Below, piece after piece: positions 15,410-24,060 of a stretch of DNA of 64,000 nt. The notes under the pieces are model-generated. The model worked only from the letters and a program-made list of their open reading frames with translations, was not told the origin of the DNA and did no database searches. Both the position numbers and the translations under genes were made by a program. Position 1 is the stretch's first letter. Each line of letters opens with the position of its first letter. The stretch comes from Lachnospiraceae bacterium UBA7054 (GTDB lineage: Bacteria > Bacillota > Clostridia > Lachnospirales > Lachnospiraceae), in contig DLAF01000009.1 of the NCBI GenBank assembly GCA_002492725.1, forward strand, positions 63,687 through 127,686, in the 5' to 3' direction.

Positions 15410-17226
15410 AAAGGGATAAAAACGGCACAAAGCAGTCCGCCGCAATGGTGTGGCGCAACAACTGGTTTCTGCTAAAACTGATGTTTCGTGCTTCCCCCTC
15501 CTTTATTATCTTTATGGTGATGGACGCCATACGAAATCAGGTATCCATCTTTTTTGAACACACCTACGGAATCGGTTACGTGCTGGAAGCGGCTGAATTT
15601 CATTACCCGTTTCGTCAGGTGGCGCAGTTTATACTGATTCTGGCGGCCTGTATCACGCTGGGCATGGTATTTACGGTGTTAGCGGGCGATTATATTCAGG
15701 AGAAGGAACGCCCCAAAGTCCGGGAAAAGATCAAAATGCTCTTGTATGAAAAAACGAAAGAACTGGATCTGGCGTGCTATGATAATCCGGAATATTATAA
15801 CGAGATGGTGCTTGCCATTTCTGAAGTGGATAAGCAGATTGACAGGTGCGAACTCTTTTTGCGCAATACGGCGTCGGGCATTACGGTCTTTATCTCCACG
15901 GGAATTTACTTCCTGATCAGGGATTCCTTTTCCATAGTGTTTGCGGCGGTTTCTTTTATCATGGCGTTTGCGTTTAACCAGCTGTATAATAAAAGCTCAT
16001 TCCGGATCCGAATGGAGCGTAATCCGCACGAGAGAAAGCGAGAGTATGTTAAACGAGTATTTTATCTGAATGATTACGCCAAGGAAATCCGCTTAAACCC
16101 TGAAATTCCCGGTATTTTAGCCCGGACATTTGAACAGGCGAACAAAGAGGTGTATCACGTGGAAAAACAATATGCCGGAAGGCGGCTTTTTCTGGGCGTC
16201 ATGCGCAGGTATGTGAGCAATGCCTTTTTCAGTGATGTGCTGTATATCTCCTATCTGGTTTTTCAGGCGGCGGTGAGGGGCGCGCTGTCCTTTAGCGGGG
16301 TTGCCATCCTGTACAACTCCTTTGGAAGACTGAAAAGAGGGATGAGCATTTTTACGGACGTATATCCGTTTGCCTGTGAAAGCAGCCTGTACATACAAAA
16401 AATCCGTGATTTCCTGTCTTATGAACCGCAGATAAAGAGTGCGGAGCGCATTGAACCGGCGATAGGCGCCAAGGAAATGGAGCTTGACGGGGTTTGCTTT
16501 GCTTACAATAAAGAAAACGGCGAGCTGTTAAGGGATATCTCGCTCCATATTCGGCCCGGCGAAAAGATTGCGCTTGTTGGCTACAACGGCGCCGGAAAGA
16601 CGACACTTGTCAAGCTGTTGATGCGGCTCTATGACGTGGATGAGGGCAGGATTCTGGCGAATGGAACGGATATCCGTTCCTATGACGTGCAAAAGTACAG
16701 GGATTCGATCGGAACAGTATTTCAGGATTTTCAGATTTTTGCGGGAAGCATCAAAGAGAATGTACTTCTCGATGTGGCTGACGGCTGTGACGAAAGGGAA
16801 ATCCGGGACGCTCTTATGGACAGCGGACTGATGGAACGAGTGGACGGGATGGTAAAGGGGCTTGATACGCCGCTCACGACTGAGTTTATGGAAGACGGTA
16901 TGAATTTGTCGGGCGGGGAAAGCCAGAAGCTTGCGATTGCCAGAGTTTTCTATCGGAAAGCCGGGCTGATGATACTGGACGAGCCGTCGAGCGCGCTTGA
17001 CCCTATTGCGGAATATCAGCTGAACCATGCCATGCTATCCGCGACAAAGGATAAGACGGTAATCTTTATTTCGCACCGCCTGTCCACCACAAGGCTTGCT
17101 GACCGCATTATCATGCTGGAACAGGGCAGAATCGCAGAACAGGGCAGCCATGAGCAGCTTCTTGAAAGAAACGGGAAGTACGCGCAGATGTGGCGCGTGC
17201 AGGCGGGGGCCTATATTGAGGTATAA
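15406..17226 (+). CDS. ABC exporter half-transporter, pair 1 subunit B
   Basis: A 606-residue type IV ABC half-transporter, partner of the preceding protein. The membrane domain is followed by Walker A GYNGAGKTT, signature LSGGESQKLAIAR, Walker B LMILDEPSSALD and H-loop ISHRLSTTR. The start is TTG in the overlap GGTTGA with the upstream stop, with AGGAGG eight bases before, so the two are translationally coupled. Both ATP sites of the pair look catalytically complete, unlike many heterodimeric exporters with one degenerate site. A paralogous pair lies at 52157-55776. Confidence 0.92.
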   Translation: MKRDKNGTKQSAAMVWRNNWFLLKLMFRASPSFIIFMVMDAIRNQVSIFFEHTYGIGYVLEAAEFHYPFRQVAQFILILAACITLGMVFTVLAGDYIQEKERPKVREKIKMLLYEKTKELDLACYDNPEYYNEMVLAISEVDKQIDRCELFLRNTASGITVFISTGIYFLIRDSFSIVFAAVSFIMAFAFNQLYNKSSFRIRMERNPHERKREYVKRVFYLNDYAKEIRLNPEIPGILARTFEQANKEVYHVEKQYAGRRLFLGVMRRYVSNAFFSDVLYISYLVFQAAVRGALSFSGVAILYNSFGRLKRGMSIFTDVYPFACESSLYIQKIRDFLSYEPQIKSAERIEPAIGAKEMELDGVCFAYNKENGELLRDISLHIRPGEKIALVGYNGAGKTTLVKLLMRLYDVDEGRILANGTDIRSYDVQKYRDSIGTVFQDFQIFAGSIKENVLLDVADGCDEREIRDALMDSGLMERVDGMVKGLDTPLTTEFMEDGMNLSGGESQKLAIARVFYRKAGLMILDEPSSALDPIAEYQLNHAMLSATKDKTVIFISHRLSTTRLADRIIMLEQGRIAEQGSHEQLLERNGKYAQMWRVQAGAYIEV

Positions 17227-17228
17227 TA

Positions 17229-17349
17229 CCCTTTGACATTGCTACTTTTCAGAGAGAAATCTGCGCGAAGTTGGGAGATGCCTTTTGGGAGGAACTTGTT
17301 AAGGATCTGAAATTGCCGGATATTGACTGCGAATGTGACTGCCAGTGTT
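17229..17349 (+). pseudogene. Possible C-terminal remnant ending CECDCQC
   Basis: A frame without an ATG and with no RBS reads FQREICAKLGDAFWEELVKDLK and ends in DIDCECDCQC plus stop. It looks protein-like and may be the 3' remnant of a decayed gene after the ABC pair. A Cys-rich small peptide is an alternative, but no start codon supports it. From 17227 to 17621 I see only this and the small frame below. Confidence 0.25.
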
Positions 17350-17533
17350 AAAACATTCGTCTCAAACCGCATGGGCGTGTGAGGCGTTTTTAAAGACAGA
17401 TGACTTGGATGCGTTTTTGGAACAGCATTTGCAGAACGAATGGGAGCATTTTGTGGAGTTGAACCGTGAGGGGAAAGACTTTTACGGACAGGAGATTACG
17501 GATGATATCATGCGCAAATATGGACTCTCGTGA
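17345..17533 (+). CDS. Small uncertain ORF, 62 residues
   Basis: Starts with GTG that overlaps the stop of the preceding remnant and has no RBS. The product is acidic and helical (LDAFLEQHLQNEWEHFVELN) and ends ITDDIMRKYGLS, a natural-looking C-terminus. It may be the 3' end of a broken gene rather than an expressed protein. Confidence 0.3.
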   Translation: MLKHSSQTAWACEAFLKTDDLDAFLEQHLQNEWEHFVELNREGKDFYGQEITDDIMRKYGLS

Positions 17534-17621
17534 CAGGGAAGCCCGGATATATTTCGTGAGGATGGATTTGATTGAAAATATTTTGGTCACAAATGAAGTG
17601 GCGTTGGATAGAGGGGACAAT

Positions 17622-17918
17622 ATGAACGATACTCTTTTGATTAGTAAATGGGCTTTGATACGCCGTAATGAATTGGCAGACATCCCTGAAAATTTGGAGA
17701 TACATCCTGACTTTTTGCAAAGTCTTTCCCACGAGGTGTTTGAAAGCGCCTTTCGGGAAGTCGGTGATCTGTTTTATCAAATATATACCGATATGGCGGA
17801 CAATCCGCAAAGATTCGGTCTGCCGTTATATCAAAGTGAGAGTTTTGGAAACTTATTTCATTTTGAGGAGGGAATGAAGCATGTTAATACCACACTTACA
17901 TTTTTGTGGCAACTGTGA
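17622..17918 (+). CDS. Uncharacterised small protein, about 98 residues
   Basis: The family is not recognised. ATG 17622 has AGAGGGG five bases upstream; the same frame is open back to 17466, so a longer product cannot be excluded. The protein is hydrophilic and helical (HPDFLQSLSHEVFESAFREVG). Its last 38 bases overlap the VOC gene in another frame, which suggests that the true C-terminus may have been lost or that the two are coupled. Confidence 0.45.
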   Translation: MNDTLLISKWALIRRNELADIPENLEIHPDFLQSLSHEVFESAFREVGDLFYQIYTDMADNPQRFGLPLYQSESFGNLFHFEEGMKHVNTTLTFLWQL

Positions 17919-18276
17919 AAAAGCGATTGCCGTATACGAGAAGGCATTTCGTACAAAAGCCGAAAGCATCGTATACAACCGTGATTATGCCCCGGAGGAA
18001 TGTCCGGATGATGACAGAATAGCACACGCCGTTATGAACATCCACGGACAGCAGATTTTTTTGAATGACAGATTTGGAAACAAAGAAAAATCATTGAATT
18101 GCGCAGTTCATTTGATCGTGATGTTTTCAAGTGTTGAGGAACTTCTTGCCTGTTACGAATTTTTCAAAGAAGGGAGTACCGTCATAGATTCCTTTGAAGA
18201 ATTGCCCTATAGCAAATTGGCAGGTAATTTTATCGATGAATTTGGCGTGCAGTGGGGCTTTATGACAGAACAATAA
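17881..18276 (+). CDS. VOC-family (PhnB-like) protein
   Basis: A 131-residue vicinal-oxygen-chelate protein of the PhnB/glyoxalase-related group. It has the paired beta-alpha-beta-beta-beta modules, starting LIPHLHFCGNCEKAIAVYEKAF and ending in FGVQWGFM. Members include small-molecule-modifying and antibiotic-binding proteins, but most are uncharacterised and no metal site is certain here. The start has GAGGAGGG upstream. It is closely followed by a DUF3788 gene. Confidence 0.85.
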   Translation: MLIPHLHFCGNCEKAIAVYEKAFRTKAESIVYNRDYAPEECPDDDRIAHAVMNIHGQQIFLNDRFGNKEKSLNCAVHLIVMFSSVEELLACYEFFKEGSTVIDSFEELPYSKLAGNFIDEFGVQWGFMTEQ

Positions 18277-18311
18277 GAAGAACTGTGAAAAGGAAAACGA
18301 AGGAGGCGCAT

Positions 18312-18746
18312 ATGCACGAGAGAATGCTGAATAAACATGTCAAACCGTCTATAGAAGAAATGACCGCATTTTGCGGTGAAAACGGGGAAAGGTTTTCAGC
18401 GCTGAACGAATGGCTGGCATCCGCCTTTCACACAGAGCAAAAGGTGGTGTTCCCATATGGAAATCACTATGGCTGGGGCGTTGCCCATAAGATTAAAAAT
18501 AAGCTGATCTGCAATATTTTTGCGGAAGACAATGCTTTTACGGTTATGATGCGGTTGTCGGATCAACAATATCAAACGGTTTACGACAGAATACAGGAAT
18601 ATGCGCGAGATTATATTGATAATAAGTATCCCTGCGGTGACGGGGGATGGATTCACTACCGTGTGACAGGAGGGGAACATTTTGACGATATAAAGACATT
18701 GCTGGCTGTCAAATGTACTCTCGCAAGACAAAAAAGCGCTGTATGA
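18312..18746 (+). CDS. DUF3788 family protein
   Basis: A 144-residue protein that fits the DUF3788 family: an N-terminal helical part, then NHYGWGVAHKIKNKLICNIFAE and a C-terminal GGWIHYRV strand. The family has a YdhG/SHOCT-independent alpha/beta fold and unknown function. ATG 18312 follows AGGAGG at ideal spacing. It lies 35 bases after the VOC gene and is probably on the same transcript. Confidence 0.75.
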   Translation: MHERMLNKHVKPSIEEMTAFCGENGERFSALNEWLASAFHTEQKVVFPYGNHYGWGVAHKIKNKLICNIFAEDNAFTVMMRLSDQQYQTVYDRIQEYARDYIDNKYPCGDGGWIHYRVTGGEHFDDIKTLLAVKCTLARQKSAV

Positions 18747-18787
18747 CCAAAGATGTACGCATATGAATATAATTGGAGGACAAGGTT

Positions 18788-19102
18788 ATGGAAATAGATA
18801 TTGATCCAAACGACATCTGGTATCACGGGTCGAATCAGGTTTTTAGCGAATTAAGAGAAGGCAGCACAATCACACAGTGGAGAGCGCTGGCGGAAGCTTT
18901 TTCGCATCAGCCGACGCAGCTTTGCTATGACGATGGCGGAAATATTAGTCATAACGGTGTTGAAAAAGGGTATTTATACAGTATCGATGAACCGGTTGTA
19001 ATTGGAGCAGATATTTATCAGCATCCGCATACTTCTATGGATCAGAATGCGGAATTTTTAACAAAGAGGCCCCTAAAAGTAATCATGATTCAAGAATTAT
19101 AA
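18788..19102 (+). CDS. ADP-ribosyltransferase-like small protein
   Basis: A 104-residue protein. The opening IWYHGSNQVFSELREGSTIT resembles the first strand of rifampin ADP-ribosyltransferase and related ART folds (YHGS-type histidine region), and GYLYSIDEPVV fits a following strand. No catalytic glutamate can be assigned with confidence, so activity is uncertain. The start at 18788 is set by GGAGGACAAG; a TTG at 18773 lies inside that RBS. Confidence 0.55.
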   Translation: MEIDIDPNDIWYHGSNQVFSELREGSTITQWRALAEAFSHQPTQLCYDDGGNISHNGVEKGYLYSIDEPVVIGADIYQHPHTSMDQNAEFLTKRPLKVIMIQEL

Positions 19103-19176
19103 TAATGGAGTACATAAAAGTTATACAAGATATCGCGCAGTTAAGTAATGATATTGAGTGAAAGGAAGGGGACTGA

Positions 19177-19641
19177 ATGCCAGAAAAGATATTGGTAAAT
19201 ATCATAAAATTATTTAATATTCCAGAGGAAAATATTAAGATGCTTCCGGAACATGAAGGGGGAAGAAACAGGATATACCGCTGCGCAAAAGGAATACTCA
19301 GGGTGGCGGAAGCAGTGGACAAAAACCTCGAAGATTATCTTGCGGAGGCGGAATTTGTGCATTACTTAGCAAAAAACGGGGCGCTTGTTGCCGATATCCA
19401 AAAATCAGCGCATGGTAACTTTGTGGAACAGATAGAAGGGGAGGGCAAGAGATGGTATATCAGCCTGTTTGACTATGCAAAAGGAATGCTGATGGCGGAT
19501 AATGGATATCGGTATAGAGAAAATGCACCTCTTTCAGAGTATTTTTATAATACAGGGAAGGCTTTGGCAAAGATTCATAAACTGTCAAAGCTCTATGACC
19601 CTGTGCATAAGAGAAGCAGTTTTTTGAGAAATACAATATGA
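19177..19641 (+). pseudogene. APH-type phosphotransferase, N-terminal half of a split gene
   Basis: These 154 residues correspond to the N-lobe and hinge of a protein-kinase-like aminoglycoside/homoserine phosphotransferase: GGRNRIYRCAKGILRVAE is the nucleotide-binding hairpin, and ALAKIHKLSKLYDP leads into the C-lobe. The frame stops at TGA 19639-19641, just after a T6 run (19619-19624) where a one-base change would shift it. The rest of the enzyme continues in another frame from 19638. The start ATG has GAAAGGAAGGGG upstream. Confidence 0.75.
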
Positions 19642-20159
19642 AATATATTGATTCATTGATAGGTGATCAGTATTCAGATTTGAAGCGTGCAATAGCAGAA
19701 CATCTCGACTCATTTGGCAATCTTTCTAAAGGCAGTGAGGAATACGGCCTTGTTCATTTTGATTTTAGTGACGGCAATTATCATGTAGATATGGAAACCG
19801 GAGCCATTACTGTGTTTGATTTTGACAACTGCATGTACTGCTGGTATATGTTCGATCTGGCGAACCTCTGGGTTCATGGCTGGGGATGGTGCATGTCCGA
19901 AGCGGATCTTGAGAAGCGAAAAGAAATCATGGCGGATTATTTTGATGCCATTTTGAACGGATACCGGTCCGAAACGGAGGCGTCAGGAGAATTACTTCAG
20001 AATCTGCCATTGTTTATTAATATGGTGCTGATCGAGAACATCATAGATGAGTTTGAATGCTGCAGGAGAGAGCAGGAAGAAGTTGATTATGAGGATATTG
20101 AGGATGCGGCTGAATGCCTCATCAATAACATACCGTTTGCAGGATTTTTTAGAAATTAG
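19638..20159 (+). pseudogene. APH-type phosphotransferase, catalytic half of a split gene
   Basis: A 173-residue frame with the catalytic loop HFDFSDGNYHVD (HxDxxxxN) and the metal-binding VFDFDN of APH-family kinases. It begins with ATG in an ATGA overlap with the first half, so two polypeptides could be made by termination-reinitiation and reassemble, although no separate RBS is visible. The simpler reading is a frameshifted gene of about 325 codons. Substrate unknown. Confidence 0.75.
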
Positions 20160-20210
20160 GATGAAATTTTAGTTTATGATGGATTGAGATAGGAGAAATG
20201 ACAAGACATT

Positions 20211-20513
20211 ATGAAAAAATGGATGGCAGAGGATTGGCAATTTGAATTAACGGTCACGGAAGGAAAGGCGGAGCATTGCAGGCTTGGGATAGAAAAGGGG
20301 GATCGATTCATTTTTTCTTATGAATGTCCTGCGGGTATCTGCCCCAGAGTGATGATGGAAGTGTTTACATGGTGTGAAGTGATTCGATGCGGCGGCGATT
20401 TTACATACAGGGGCGCAAAGGAAAAATATGAAATGGATATCCAATGTCCATGCGGATGTATCAGGTTTCATTTGAAAGCGGTTCCTATTAATAGAGAAGG
20501 GGAGGAGCAATGA
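20211..20513 (+). CDS. TIGR04076 family protein
   Basis: A 100-residue protein matching the TIGR04076 pattern: the early segment GIEKGDRFIFSYECPAGICPRVM, then GGDFTYRG and a final CPCGCIRFHLK strand with conserved cysteines. The function of the family is unknown. AGGAG lies about 13 bases upstream of the ATG, further than usual, so ATG 20220 might be used. A 33-codon frame (20510-20611) begins in an ATGA overlap with its stop. Confidence 0.7.
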   Translation: MKKWMAEDWQFELTVTEGKAEHCRLGIEKGDRFIFSYECPAGICPRVMMEVFTWCEVIRCGGDFTYRGAKEKYEMDIQCPCGCIRFHLKAVPINREGEEQ

Positions 20514-20611
20514 AAGAGAAGAAGCTGATGATCGCTCCCTATCTGCACATGGATTGTAACCTTTTAGTTGTTTCTTTAGTTTCCACATGCTATTATATAA
20601 TAGAAAAGTGA
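20510..20611 (+). CDS. Possible 33-residue ORF
   Basis: Starts ATG in an ATGA overlap with the preceding gene and has GGGGAGGAG in front, which is a good translation signal. The product begins MKEKKLMIAPYLHMDC. The promoter for the next gene lies within it, so it may be a 5' remnant of a truncated gene rather than a conserved peptide. Confidence 0.3.
   Translation: MKEKKLMIAPYLHMDCNLLVVSLVSTCYYIIEK
20568..20596 (+). promoter_or_regulatory. Promoter of the DUF4143 ATPase gene
   Basis: TTGTTT, 17-base spacer, TATTAT, with another TATAAT-like box overlapping just downstream. Confidence 0.5.
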
Positions 20612-20678
20612 AAATAGTTGCAAAAATCTATTATAAATGATACTGGTGTGAACAAAGTGCGCAGAAATGAGGATTAAT

Positions 20679-22010
20679 ATGGAAATAAAACGAGACTTCT
20701 ATCTGGATAAACTAATCAAACGCAAACACAACGGGCTGGTGAAAGTGATAACCGGCATCCGCAGATGTGGAAAATCTTATCTTTTGAATACGATTTTTTA
20801 TCATCATCTCTTAGAAAGCGGAGTAGCTGAAGACCATATCATCCGCGTTGCTTTTGATTCGGCGGATGATTTGCATCTGCTGGGAGAAAATCTGATTGAA
20901 TTGGAAAAGAGAAGCAGGAAAGCTGATCCTGAAAAGTTTATGGAGTATATCCGCTCTAAGACAACGGGCTCAGGCACTTATTATCTTCTGCTTGATGAAG
21001 TGCAGATGCTTGATTGTTTTGAAACAGTTCTGAATGGCTATCTGCGCAAGGACAATATGGATGTATATGTTACCGGAAGTAATGCTAAATTTCTTTCCAG
21101 TGACATTATAACGGAGTTCGCCGGCAGGGGTGACGAAATTCATATGTATCCTTTAAGTTTTGCGGAATTTATGACTGTTTATCAGGGGGACAAGTATGAA
21201 GGACTTGCGCAGTATATGTTGTATGGTGGAATCCCGATGGTGGTTTTAAGAGATGGGGATGCAGATAAAGCTGCTGCCTTAGACAATCTGTTTGACGAAA
21301 TTTATATCCGGGATATTATAAAGCGTAATAAGATTAGAAATCAGGGTGAGTTGGAAGATTTGCTTAATATTTTGTCATCTGCCGTTGGTTCCTTGACAAA
21401 TCCCGAAAAGTTGAAGAATACATTCCGTACCGTCAAAAAATCAAGGATTACAGCGGCAACCATTAAAAAGTATCTGGATTATTTTGAAGATTCTTTTCTG
21501 ATGGAATCTGCGCAAAGGTATGACATACGAGGAAAAGCATATATCGAGACACCCAGAAAGTATTATTTTACAGATCTGGGATTGCGCAATTCGCGTATCA
21601 ATTTTCGTCAATTCGAGCAGACGCATATCATGGAAAACTTACTTTATAACGAATTGCGCATGAGGGGATTTCATGTGGATGTAGGGGTTGTAAACACCAC
21701 GCAGAAAGATTCCGACGGAAAAGTGGTCCGCAAGCAGCTTGAAGTTGATTTTGTCTGCAATGCCGGTTCAAACAGATATTATATCCAGTCGGCATATTCA
21801 ATACCTGACGCCGAAAAGCAGGAACAGGAAATCAGACCTTTCAGGAAAATCAACGATTCGTTTCGAAAGATCGTGGTAACAAAAGATTTCGTTCCCAGCC
21901 ACTATGATGAGCATGGAATCTATATTATGAATATTTATGATTTTCTTCTGGATTCGACAAAACTAACGTTATTTGAGGAGACAATGAAATGGACAGCGCA
22001 TATAGATTAA
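20679..22010 (+). CDS. AAA-like ATPase with DUF4143 domain
   Basis: A 443-residue protein of the widespread ATPase/DUF4143 family. The N-terminal domain has a P-loop TGIRRCGKSYLL (residues 25-36) and a Walker B YYLLLDEVQML; the middle part is the winged-helix AAA lid; the C-terminal DUF4143 half has a nuclease-like pattern, with KQLEVDFVC and YYIQSAYS (the D-x-E/K-like core of restriction folds). Function is unknown. ATG 20679 has GAGG in front; ATG 20667 has none. It overlaps the following GNAT gene. Confidence 0.85.
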   Translation: MEIKRDFYLDKLIKRKHNGLVKVITGIRRCGKSYLLNTIFYHHLLESGVAEDHIIRVAFDSADDLHLLGENLIELEKRSRKADPEKFMEYIRSKTTGSGTYYLLLDEVQMLDCFETVLNGYLRKDNMDVYVTGSNAKFLSSDIITEFAGRGDEIHMYPLSFAEFMTVYQGDKYEGLAQYMLYGGIPMVVLRDGDADKAAALDNLFDEIYIRDIIKRNKIRNQGELEDLLNILSSAVGSLTNPEKLKNTFRTVKKSRITAATIKKYLDYFEDSFLMESAQRYDIRGKAYIETPRKYYFTDLGLRNSRINFRQFEQTHIMENLLYNELRMRGFHVDVGVVNTTQKDSDGKVVRKQLEVDFVCNAGSNRYYIQSAYSIPDAEKQEQEIRPFRKINDSFRKIVVTKDFVPSHYDEHGIYIMNIYDFLLDSTKLTLFEETMKWTAHID

Positions 22011-22489
22011 AAGAATATCATATTTCAGCGATTCATGATCAGGAAGAAAAATCAACTTATGCAAAAAACGTTTTAGAGAGCCTGCCGGAGTGGTTTGGCA
22101 ATAAGGAAGCTTTAGAGGACTATGTGAAAGGCGTCCGCGACCTTCCTTTCTGGGCGGCCATGGACGAAAAAGGGAATTGTTTAGGTTTTTACTCCGCGAG
22201 AATACACTATGGACACACGGGGGACATTTATGTCTGCGGTGTGCGCAAAGACTGCCATCGCATGGGTGTAGGCGGGGCTTTGTACGGAGAGGTGGAACGC
22301 TTTTTTCTGGAAAAGGGCTGCAAGTATGCCATGGTGGAGACTTTGAGCGAGAAGGCGAATTATGCGCCTTATGAAAAAACGCGGCTTTTTTATGAGAGCG
22401 TGGGGTTTGAGCCGTTGATCACTTTGACGGAAATGTGGGACGAGGAGAATCCCTGCCTGATTATGGTAAAATCATTGTCCATGCAATAG
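21989..22489 (+). CDS. GNAT-family N-acetyltransferase
   Basis: A 166-residue acetyltransferase. VCGVRKDCHRMGVGGALYGEVE is the acetyl-CoA motif A (with H-R-x-G-V-G-G), followed by CKYAMVETLSE and RLFYESVGFEPL. The substrate is unknown. The start lies 22 bases inside the end of the ATPase gene and has GAGGAGAC upstream, so the two are co-translated. Confidence 0.88.
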   Translation: MDSAYRLKEYHISAIHDQEEKSTYAKNVLESLPEWFGNKEALEDYVKGVRDLPFWAAMDEKGNCLGFYSARIHYGHTGDIYVCGVRKDCHRMGVGGALYGEVERFFLEKGCKYAMVETLSEKANYAPYEKTRLFYESVGFEPLITLTEMWDEENPCLIMVKSLSMQ

Positions 22490-22569
22490 GTATAAAAATT
22501 CAATGCGGACGATGTATTTCCATGTAATTTTGTGGGATTTGCCGGTACATAAAAAGGAGGGTATATAGG

Positions 22570-23985
22570 ATGAGAGAATCGGACAGGAGGTTGGTCGAAA
22601 TCGTTCCGACCATGAGGCAGCTTAAGCATCAGCAGATGGAATTTTACGGATTTATTCACTTTACGGTAAATACGTTTACAGGCAAGGAATGGGGAGAGGG
22701 TACAGAAAGTCCTGAAATCTTCGATCCGAAGTGTTTGGACGCCGGACAGTGGGCCAGAGCGGCGAAAGACGGGGGGATGCGAGGACTGATTCTTACCTGT
22801 AAACATCATGACGGTTTTTGTCTCTGGCCAAGCAGATATACCAGACACAGTGTGGCATACAGTCCCTATAAAGGAGGCCGGGGAGATATCGTTAAGGAAC
22901 TTTCCGATGCCTGCAGGGAGGAGGGGATTGCTTTTGGCGTATACTTATCTCCTTGGGACAGGAATCATCCGGCATATGGCAGCGGGAGAGAGTATGACGA
23001 TTATTTTGTGAATCAGTTGGAAGAGCTTCTGACCGGCTATGGAGATATTTTTACAGTGTGGTTCGATGGAGCCTGCGGAGAGGGGGCAAATGGAAAACGG
23101 CAAGTTTATGACTGGAAAAGGTATTATGAAGTGATCAGGCGCCTGCAGCCGTTGGCATGTATCAGTGTCTGCGGACCGGATGTGCGTTGGTGCGGAAATG
23201 AGGCGGGGCAGACACGGCCATCGGAGTGGAGTGTTGTGCCGGCCAGAACTGCGGATACTGAGAAGATTGCGGCTGACAGTCAGCAGACAGACGAGGAGGC
23301 GTTTCGCAGCAGGAGAATCCGGGCACAGGATATGGATCTGGGGTCTCGGGAAATTCTGGCGGGAGAGGAGGAATTGATCTGGTATCCTGCGGAGGTGAAC
23401 ACATCCATTCGTCCGGGATGGTTTTATCATGCTTCAGAAGACGACAAAGTGAAGTCCTTAAAGGAGTTAGTACATATTTATGAGCATTCCGTGGGCGGAA
23501 ACGCTACTTTTTTGTTGAATATTCCCCCGGATCCAAACGGACTGATCCATACAGCCGATCTGGAAAGGCTCCATGAATTAGGTGAATATATACGAAATAC
23601 TTATCGGAGAAATTTGGCGGATGGGGCAAAAATCAGTTGTGACAGTTGTATGGAAGGTTATGGTCCGGAGAATCTGAGGATAGACGATGGTGACAGCTGC
23701 CTTCGTACGGCAGAGGGGATTACGGCCTGCGACATTACTTTAGAATGGAAAGAGCCGGTAAAGGTGCGGCGGGTGGTGCTCAAAGAGAACCTGAATTATA
23801 GTCAGAGAATTGAGAATTTTGAGATCGAAGTATGGCAGGATGGGGAATTTCGCAGTGTGTATCAGGGAACTGTGGTGGGTTATCAGCGGATAGCCGTAAT
23901 GGAGGAGTTGTGTACAGACAGACTGCGGGTGCGGATTCTGGATGCCAGAGTGTCACTGGTAATCTCATTTTTGGGTATTTACTGA
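22570..23985 (+). CDS. GH29 alpha-L-fucosidase
   Basis: A 471-residue glycoside hydrolase family 29 enzyme releasing L-fucose from host or milk glycans. The TIM barrel contains GLILTCKHHDGFCLWPS and the nucleophile Asp166 in TVWFDGA. The C-terminal roughly 120 residues form a discoidin-like beta-sandwich (VRRVVLKENLNYSQRIENFEIEV has been shortened here to its start VRRVVLKENL). There is no signal peptide, so it acts on imported oligosaccharides. AGGAGGG precedes the ATG. It is convergent with the AraC regulator gene and stands at the head of a cluster with dehydrogenase, AKR and GH2 genes. Confidence 0.92.
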   Translation: MRESDRRLVEIVPTMRQLKHQQMEFYGFIHFTVNTFTGKEWGEGTESPEIFDPKCLDAGQWARAAKDGGMRGLILTCKHHDGFCLWPSRYTRHSVAYSPYKGGRGDIVKELSDACREEGIAFGVYLSPWDRNHPAYGSGREYDDYFVNQLEELLTGYGDIFTVWFDGACGEGANGKRQVYDWKRYYEVIRRLQPLACISVCGPDVRWCGNEAGQTRPSEWSVVPARTADTEKIAADSQQTDEEAFRSRRIRAQDMDLGSREILAGEEELIWYPAEVNTSIRPGWFYHASEDDKVKSLKELVHIYEHSVGGNATFLLNIPPDPNGLIHTADLERLHELGEYIRNTYRRNLADGAKISCDSCMEGYGPENLRIDDGDSCLRTAEGITACDITLEWKEPVKVRRVVLKENLNYSQRIENFEIEVWQDGEFRSVYQGTVVGYQRIAVMEELCTDRLRVRILDARVSLVISFLGIY

Positions 23986-24060
23986 CGACCTTTTGGGTTG
24001 AAAGGACTTTGGCAAATGGGAGAAGAAACCGGATGTTTCAGCAAAATCTGTTCAGCGGTG

